The notes beneath the pieces were generated by a model that saw nothing but the letters and a program-made list of their open reading frames with translations, was not told where the DNA came from and made no database searches. The translations under genes were made by a program, and so were the position numbers. Shown here piece by piece: positions 5,528-9,934 of a stretch of DNA of 9,934 nucleotides (position 1 is the stretch's first letter; every line of letters starts with the position of its first letter). This DNA is from Deltaproteobacteria bacterium (GTDB taxonomy: Bacteria > SAR324 > JACQKK01): contig JAOUFO010000042.1 in the NCBI GenBank assembly GCA_029858165.1, positions 1-9,934 on the forward strand, in the 5' to 3' direction.

Positions 5528-7771
5528 TTACGCCTGGGGTTCTTCCGGTCGGGGGCCATCCGCCTGGGGTGATTCCGCGGGAGGTTCTTCCAGCCGGTCC
5601 CGCAGGGCGGTGAACCGTTCCTCCCGGCGGGCGTTGTGCACCGCCATTTGCACCGCCTTGTCCGTGCCGATCAACACCACCAGCTTTTTGCCCCGGGTCA
5701 GGGCGGTATAAAACAGGTTTCTTTGCAGCATGATGGCATGGTGGGTGGTGAAGGGGATGATGACCGCCGGGTATTCGGACCCTTGGGATTTATGGACAGT
5801 GATGGCATACCCCAGGGTGATGGTGTCCAGTTCCTTGCGTTCATAGGAAATTTCCCGTTCATCAAACTGAATGGACAGCATCCCCCCGTCTTCTTTGTAT
5901 TGGGTGATTTCCCCCACATCCCCGTTGAACACTTTTTTCTCGTAATTGTTTTTAATCTGCATCACCCGGTCCCCCACCCGATACCGGTTTTCGCCAAACA
6001 ACACCTCTGCTCCGGATGGGTTCAAGGCATCCTGCAACACCCGGTTCAGGTTGGCCACCCCGGTGGGCCCCCGGTGCATGGGGGTGATAATCTGCACATC
6101 AAGTTTGGGGTCCAGCCCAAACCGCTCAGGAATGCGCCGGGTGGCCATCAGGATGATTTTTTCCACGATTTTTTCCGGCTCGGATTCCCGCATGAAGTAA
6201 AAATCCACCAGGGCTTCCCCCGGCGGGCGGGACAGGTCCGGCACAACCCCTTTGCGCACCAGGTGGGCGTTGGAGGTGATGCGGCTGGCGGCGGACTGCC
6301 GGTGGATTTTATCCAGCACCACCACCTCAAACCGGCGGCTGGCAATCATATCGCCCAGTACCTGGCCCGCCCCCACGCTGGGCAGTTGGTCCACATCCCC
6401 CACCAGCACCAGACGGGCATGGTCCTGCAACCCATCCAGCAGGGATTCCATCAGCAGGGTGTCTATCATGGAACATTCATCCACAATCAGCAGTTCGGCC
6501 TCCAGGGGGTTATCCGCGTTGCGTTCAAATCCCTTGGGGCTGGTTTCCAACAGCCGGTGCAGGGTCAAGGCTGTCCGTCCGGTGGTTTCGGTCAGCCGCT
6601 TGGCCGCCTTGCCGGTGGGGGCCGCCAGGGAAATGGAGGGAATGGAATCAGCCACCAGCCCCAGGATAAACCGGATGATGGTGGTTTTGCCGGTTCCCGG
6701 CCCTCCGGTGAGAATCAGCACCTTGTGGTCCAAAGCGGCGGTAACCGCTTTTTTCTGTTGGGGGTCCAGCAGAATGGCGTTCTCGTGTTCCATGGCGGCC
6801 AGCCGGGCCGGAATATCCTTTACCGCCGTAAAGGGGGGGCCTTGCAGAATCCGGGTCAGACTGGCGGCGATATTCCGCTCCGCCCGGTCCATCCGGGGGC
6901 GGAACAGCCGGGGGTTGGGTGACTGCTCGGGGGGATAGGGCTTCAGCAGGTTGTCATCTTGCAGGGAGGCCACCGCCTGAAGGACGTTGTCTCGGGGGAT
7001 TTCCAAAATTTCGGCGGCCCGGTCCACCAGTTTTTCTTTAGGGTAACAGGTATGGCCCTCTCCCGCGGTTTCCTCCAGGGTGTACACCACCCCGGCCTCC
7101 GCCCGCTGGGGAGAAAGCCGGTCTATCCCCAGCTTGGCCGCAATGCCGTCGGCAATGCGAAAACCGATGCCGCTGACATCCATGGCCAGCCGGTAGGGGT
7201 TTTCTTTCAATACCGCAAAGCCTGAAAATCCATAGGTCCTGAAAATGCGGTCGGCGTAGGCCTGGCTGATGCCCAGGGAATGGAGAAACACCATAATTTC
7301 GCGAACCGCTTTTTGCTCCTCCCAGGATTCCCGGATGTTTTCCAAAATTTTGCGGGACATCTTGGGCACTTCCAGAAGTTTCTCCGGCTCGGAATCAATG
7401 ATATCCAGGGTTTCGGCTCCAAAAGCCTTCACAATCCTCTGGGCCCACGCCTTGCCCACCCCTTTGATCACCCCGGAGGCCAGATACCGTTCTATGCCCG
7501 CCAAACTGGTGGGTTCCACCGCCGCAAACCCGGATACATTGAACTGTTTGCCGTAGGAATGGTGCTCCTCCCACTTGCCCCACAGCTTCAGGGCCTGCCC
7601 TTCAAACACATTGAACAGGCTGCCTTTGATGGTAACCGTCTGGCGCTGCCCTTCGCACAAAAGGCGGCCGATCAAAAAATGGTTTTCCGGGTTCTGGTAG
7701 GTGATCCGCTCCAGGGTGCCGGTCAGGGTTTGCTCATCCATACCTTGGTTTATCACCCAGGCGGGACCCAT
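5528..7771 (-). CDS. recD2: RecD2-type superfamily 1 DNA helicase
   Basis: About 747 residues, the usual RecD2 length. RecD2 is a stand-alone 5'-3' helicase in DNA repair of bacteria, acting without RecBC. Seen in order: an OB-like N-terminal domain opening with TLTGTLERITYQNPENHF; helix-hairpin-helix repeats at ~95-210 (GVIKGVGKAWAQRIV, LLEVPKMSRKIL, ISQAYADRIF); Walker A GGPGTGKTT (356-364); motif Ia APTGKAAKRL (384-393); Walker B VDECSMID (430-437); motif III GDVDQLPSVGAGQ (458-470); and C-terminal helicase motifs VHKSQGSEYP (659-668) and YTALTRGKK (688-696). The last ~20 residues are a Pro/Glu tail (EEPPAESPQ, RPEEPQA) outside the conserved fold. I chose the ATG at 7771 because AGGG lies eight bases upstream. 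Family similarity begins at the ATG at 7741, which lacks a well-placed site and is a fair alternative. No recB or recC nearby. Confidence 0.92.
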   Translation of the reverse strand: MGPAWVINQGMDEQTLTGTLERITYQNPENHFLIGRLLCEGQRQTVTIKGSLFNVFEGQALKLWGKWEEHHSYGKQFNVSGFAAVEPTSLAGIERYLASGVIKGVGKAWAQRIVKAFGAETLDIIDSEPEKLLEVPKMSRKILENIRESWEEQKAVREIMVFLHSLGISQAYADRIFRTYGFSGFAVLKENPYRLAMDVSGIGFRIADGIAAKLGIDRLSPQRAEAGVVYTLEETAGEGHTCYPKEKLVDRAAEILEIPRDNVLQAVASLQDDNLLKPYPPEQSPNPRLFRPRMDRAERNIAASLTRILQGPPFTAVKDIPARLAAMEHENAILLDPQQKKAVTAALDHKVLILTGGPGTGKTTIIRFILGLVADSIPSISLAAPTGKAAKRLTETTGRTALTLHRLLETSPKGFERNADNPLEAELLIVDECSMIDTLLMESLLDGLQDHARLVLVGDVDQLPSVGAGQVLGDMIASRRFEVVVLDKIHRQSAASRITSNAHLVRKGVVPDLSRPPGEALVDFYFMRESEPEKIVEKIILMATRRIPERFGLDPKLDVQIITPMHRGPTGVANLNRVLQDALNPSGAEVLFGENRYRVGDRVMQIKNNYEKKVFNGDVGEITQYKEDGGMLSIQFDEREISYERKELDTITLGYAITVHKSQGSEYPAVIIPFTTHHAIMLQRNLFYTALTRGKKLVVLIGTDKAVQMAVHNARREERFTALRDRLEEPPAESPQADGPRPEEPQA

Positions 7772-7926
7772 CCCGCAAGCCCTGGTTTGCAAAATTCAAA
7801 TCGCAGGCTCCTGGTTCTGGCGGGAATTCAACAGCCGTGGTAGGAAATAGGCAAACCCCCGACGGCATCAGCCCGGAGGGTTGGGGTCCTGAAGGTTGGC
7901 CCGCAAACCGCCATCATGGAGGATGT

Positions 7927-8262
7927 ATGCTGACAGGCTTGGTGTTGCTGGTGGGGGGAGGCTTGGGGGGGTGGATGATTTTTGACGGATTGCATGTGCT
8001 GCGCCATGGAAAATACTATGGTTCCGGCCGTCTGGGCCTTTGGGCGGCTCTGATGACCCGGCTGGGGGTGGACCCCCTGGGGCTGGGCCGGGTGTTTGTG
8101 GGGTTGGGGGCGGCCTGGCTGGTGGTGACCCTGCTGGTGGTGGTCGGCCCCACCTGGAGCCGGGTGGCAGCCCTGGCCCTGGGGCTGGCCACGTTGTGGT
8201 TTGTGCCCTGGGGGGCGGTGGGGGCGCTGTTGTTTTTGGTGTTGCTGGCCGGTCTTCCCTGA
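7927..8262 (+). CDS. Small hydrophobic membrane protein, unknown function
   Basis: 111 residues. GGAGG (7918-7922) lies four bases before the ATG, so I use this start rather than longer in-frame options. Roughly three or four membrane spans: residues 1-17 (LTGLVLLVGGGLGGW), ~56-73 (VFVGLGAAWLVVTLLVVV), then two close spans at ~80-92 and 95-110. A soluble loop at ~22-50 carries HVLRHGKYYGSGR and LMTRLGVDPLG and is the most distinctive part. It is divergent from recD2 with a short gap. No known family recognised. Gly and Val codons are heavily GTG/GGG, giving a G-rich coding strand. Confidence 0.65.
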   Translation: MLTGLVLLVGGGLGGWMIFDGLHVLRHGKYYGSGRLGLWAALMTRLGVDPLGLGRVFVGLGAAWLVVTLLVVVGPTWSRVAALALGLATLWFVPWGAVGALLFLVLLAGLP

Positions 8263-8359
8263 CGCAAAAAAAACATGGATTTTTGGTTTCCCAAGGGTGT
8301 AGAGATAAGACAGGAGCAACCTATGGGGGGACTTAACCTTTTCCCAAACAGGAGGCTTT

Positions 8360-8605
8360 ATGAACCAGCCCGACGAAATCTTCCTCGCTGATGTGGTTGT
8401 TCATATAGACGAAACCCTGGACCCCGCTTATCTGGCCCGGATGGAAACCCATCTGATGGCCCTGGAAGGGGTGCATTCGGTGTTGATGCACGAAAACAAG
8501 CCCCATCTGATGAAGGTGGGTTTTCACCCCGAAAAGGTCCACACCATGGATATTCTTCAACAGGTCATCCGGCAGGGAGTCCATGCGGAACTGATTGGTC
8601 TGTAA
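8360..8605 (+). CDS. Cysteine-less HMA-like ferredoxin-fold protein, copy 1
   Basis: 81 residues. AGGAGG lies a few bases before the ATG, the strongest ribosome site in the window. The predicted order strand-helix-strand-strand-helix-strand (ADVVVHID, AYLARMETHLMAL, GVHSVLMHE, LMKVGFHP, ILQQVIRQG, AELIGL) matches the beta-alpha-beta-beta-alpha-beta fold of heavy-metal-associated (HMA) domains. GVHSVLMHENKPHLMKVGFHPEKV follows their usual 'gv..v.v....a.v.fdp..' pattern in spirit. The metal-binding CxxC is absent and the protein has no cysteine, but it is rich in His (eight). It could be a small sensor, regulatory or protein-binding domain rather than a metal carrier. The downstream neighbour is a paralog. 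Fold call is inference. Confidence 0.72.
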   Translation: MNQPDEIFLADVVVHIDETLDPAYLARMETHLMALEGVHSVLMHENKPHLMKVGFHPEKVHTMDILQQVIRQGVHAELIGL

Positions 8606-8623
8606 GGCGGTTGATTGTTCCAA

Positions 8624-8653
8624 CCCTCCCTCTCTTTCCGGCAATCGGGAGGG
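8624..8653. repeat. Hairpin between the two ferredoxin-fold genes
   Basis: CCCTCCC (8624-8630) pairs with GGGAGGG (8647-8653), loop 16 bases, in the same CCCTC/GAGGG style as the other intergenic hairpins in this window. It begins 19 bases past one stop codon and ends 41 bases before the next start, so it may tune expression of the second gene. Confidence 0.45.
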
Positions 8654-8694
8654 GAGAGCAGAGGGAAAAGCAAATTGTGCGGAGACTCCGGCTT

Positions 8695-8958
8695 ATGGAT
8701 ATCCAATCTTCCGCAGCCAACCTCCCCCACAAGATGACCTCCGATGTGATGCTGGTGGTGAATGAACCGGAGGGTTCCCCTGTGCGGGAGCGGTTCAAAG
8801 ACCGTTTGCTGGCCAGCGGTGCGGTTCAATCCATTCACGAAAACGCCAAACCCCCGTATGTGATGCTTATCCGGTTTGATCCGGACCGCATCCATCCCCG
8901 GGGGATTGTGGGGTATGCCGTTTGTTTGGGTCTGGCCGTCAAGGTCTCAGGAGGTTAG
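8695..8958 (+). CDS. Cysteine-less HMA-like ferredoxin-fold protein, copy 2
   Basis: 87 residues from the ATG at 8695, chosen because GGAG lies ten bases upstream and the longer frame (TTG at 8611) would translate through the hairpin at 8624-8653. It aligns with copy 1 over most of its length: SDVMLVVNE to ADVVVHIDE, SIHENAKPPYVMLIRFDPDRIHPRGI to VLMHENKPHLMKVGFHPEKVHTMDI, and a closing Gly. The shared fold is strand-helix-strand-strand-helix-strand. There is no CxxC; one Cys lies in the last helix (YAVCLGLAV). The two genes are 89 bases apart and likely cotranscribed. Tandem duplication then divergence is the simplest history. Function unknown. Confidence 0.68.
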   Translation: MDIQSSAANLPHKMTSDVMLVVNEPEGSPVRERFKDRLLASGAVQSIHENAKPPYVMLIRFDPDRIHPRGIVGYAVCLGLAVKVSGG

Positions 8959-9000
8959 GACCCCAGAGGTTAGGCCCGAGTGGGGAAATCACTGGGGGAG

Positions 9001-9038
9001 GACCACCGGGGTTGTTCTGGGGGGTCCCGCCGGTGGTT
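9001..9038. repeat. Hairpin in the leader region of argS
   Basis: ACCACCGG (9002-9009) pairs perfectly with CCGGTGGT (9030-9037), extendable by one G-T pair. The loop is 20 bases and G-rich. Just upstream GAGGTTAGG occurs twice in direct orientation (8951-8959 and 8967-8975). It lies between the preceding stop codon and argS. No T tract follows, so a terminator is not supported. Confidence 0.45.
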
Positions 9039-9127
9039 CCCGGCGCCATTTGTTCCACAGGTTGAATCCGCTCTGCTTTTTGCCCAGGAGATTCCCAGGC
9101 CCCTTGTGGGATGGTCCCCCATGGCTT

Positions 9128-9934
9128 ATGCTTGACCAGCATCCTTCTTCCCCGCAGGAGGCATTCCGATCAACCTCCGGGTTTTTTAAAAACCCCGGAC
9201 ATCCTCCTGAATTTTTCCGGCTGATTCCTTTGAAAGACCCCTTTGTCACCGCTGTTGTGGAAACCCTTCAAACCCACCTGAACTCTCTGGGATTGGATTT
9301 CCCCATGGAAATTGCCCCGGCCATGGTGGAGCGCCCCCCCAACCCGGAAATGGGGGATTACGCCCTGCCCTGTTTCGGGTTGGCAAAAAGTTTGAAAAAA
9401 GCCCCCCACCTGATCGCCGAAACCCTGGCCCTATCCCTGGCCCCCGTGGTGGAAAAAGAAAACCTGAAATCCCACCCGCCGGAAAACCAGCCCCTGATCG
9501 CTGCCGTGGAGGCCGCCGGTCCTTACCTGAATTTTCGGGTGAACACCGCCCGGATGGCCATGCGGACCCTTTCCGCCGTGTTGGATGGCAGCTATTTCAC
9601 CTGGCCTTTGGTGGCGGACCCCGGTGAGGGGCAAGGCAAAAAGGTGATGGTGGAATATTCCCAGCCCAACACCCACAAGGCGTTTCATGTGGGTCACATG
9701 CGCAATGTGGCCCTGGGGGATGGTCTGGCCCGCATCCTGGCCTATACCGGCCGGTCTGTCACTGCCGTCAATTACATTGGGGATGTGGGGACCCATATCG
9801 CCAAATGTCTGTGGTTTTACCTGAACCACCGTTCCAGTCTGCCTCCGGAAAAACAAAATCCACCCGACCCGGCGGACCCCCATGCTCTGGACCGGGGGGA
9901 ATGGCTGGGAGAACTGTACACCGCCACCCGCCTG
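9128..9934 (+). CDS. argS: Arginyl-tRNA synthetase, N-terminal part
   Basis: Charges tRNA-Arg with arginine in the cytoplasm. The gene runs off the window; 269 codons are visible of an expected ~550-600. The N-terminal tRNA-binding domain is recognisable (LQTHLNSLGLDF, PPNPEMGDYALPCFGLAKSL, then PYLNFRVNTARM), followed by the class I signature VEYSQPNTHKAFHVGHMRN, in which HVGH (residues 187-190) is the HIGH motif, and then NYIGDVGTHIAKCLWFY. The start is uncertain. I give the only upstream in-frame ATG (9128), but similarity to known ArgS begins at TTG 9230 (MKDPFVTAV). The ~34 extra residues span an inverted repeat and look unlike protein. Neither start has a good ribosome site; an AGGAGG at 9156-9161 has no start codon at the right distance. 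Confidence 0.93.
   Translation, partial: MLDQHPSSPQEAFRSTSGFFKNPGHPPEFFRLIPLKDPFVTAVVETLQTHLNSLGLDFPMEIAPAMVERPPNPEMGDYALPCFGLAKSLKKAPHLIAETLALSLAPVVEKENLKSHPPENQPLIAAVEAAGPYLNFRVNTARMAMRTLSAVLDGSYFTWPLVADPGEGQGKKVMVEYSQPNTHKAFHVGHMRNVALGDGLARILAYTGRSVTAVNYIGDVGTHIAKCLWFYLNHRSSLPPEKQNPPDPADPHALDRGEWLGELYTATRL
9176..9199. repeat. Inverted repeat at the argS start region
   Basis: TCCGGG (9176-9181) pairs with CCCGGA (9194-9199) around a T6/A5 core that can itself fold back, giving an almost symmetrical palindrome. Just before it, AGGAGG (9156-9161) can pair in part with CCTCC (9174-9178). It lies between the two candidate argS starts, which favours the downstream TTG at 9230 and a structured leader. 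Confidence 0.5.

Noticed and set aside
5419..5613. 64-residue ORF starting TGATG-coupled to the small helical gene
   Set aside because: It overlaps the 3' end of recD2, is made of Val/Pro/Gly repeats from the opposite strand, and lacks its own ribosome site.
5636..6922. 428-residue plus-strand frame inside recD2
   Set aside because: It is the opposite-strand shadow of recD2, with a skewed His/Gln/Gly/Pro composition and no domain.

Overview
The window comes from a Gram-negative bacterium. It encodes a SPOR (septal peptidoglycan-binding) domain protein and three small exported beta-barrel-like proteins with signal peptides and C-terminal aromatic residues. By eye the DNA is moderately GC-rich, with many G/C homopolymer runs, and intergenic spaces are long and rich in repeats. 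Nothing fixes the genus. A proteobacterial-type genome is my best guess, at low confidence.

Layout. 1-578: 3' end of a SPOR-domain gene (+). 579-879: spacer with a hairpin and a 142-bp MITE (17-bp perfect terminal inverted repeats, 5-bp target duplication) that abuts the stop codon of the next gene. 880-3474: three tandem paralogous small outer-membrane-protein-like genes, all on the minus strand. The 513-bp gap between the first two holds an inverted pair of REP-like units and a 75-bp minisatellite. 3475-3902: divergent promoter region. 3903-4826: a carbamoyltransferase of the ornithine/aspartate family with an intact carbamoyl-phosphate site but an altered second-substrate site. 4827-5185: hairpin-rich spacer with a diverged copy of one MITE end. 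5186-5419: small helical hypothetical gene. 5528-7771: recD2-type helicase on the minus strand. 7927-8262: small membrane protein. 8360-8958: two adjacent small paralogs that look like ferredoxin-fold (HMA-like) domains without metal-binding cysteines. 9128-9934: 5' part of argS (arginyl-tRNA synthetase), running off the end.

The genes do not form one pathway. There is no clear cargo island, and I see no CRISPR array, phage module, rRNA or tRNA. The most interesting signals are the non-canonical carbamoyltransferase, the MITE and its diverged end, the repeat-packed gap between the outer-membrane paralogs, and the cysteine-less ferredoxin-fold pair.
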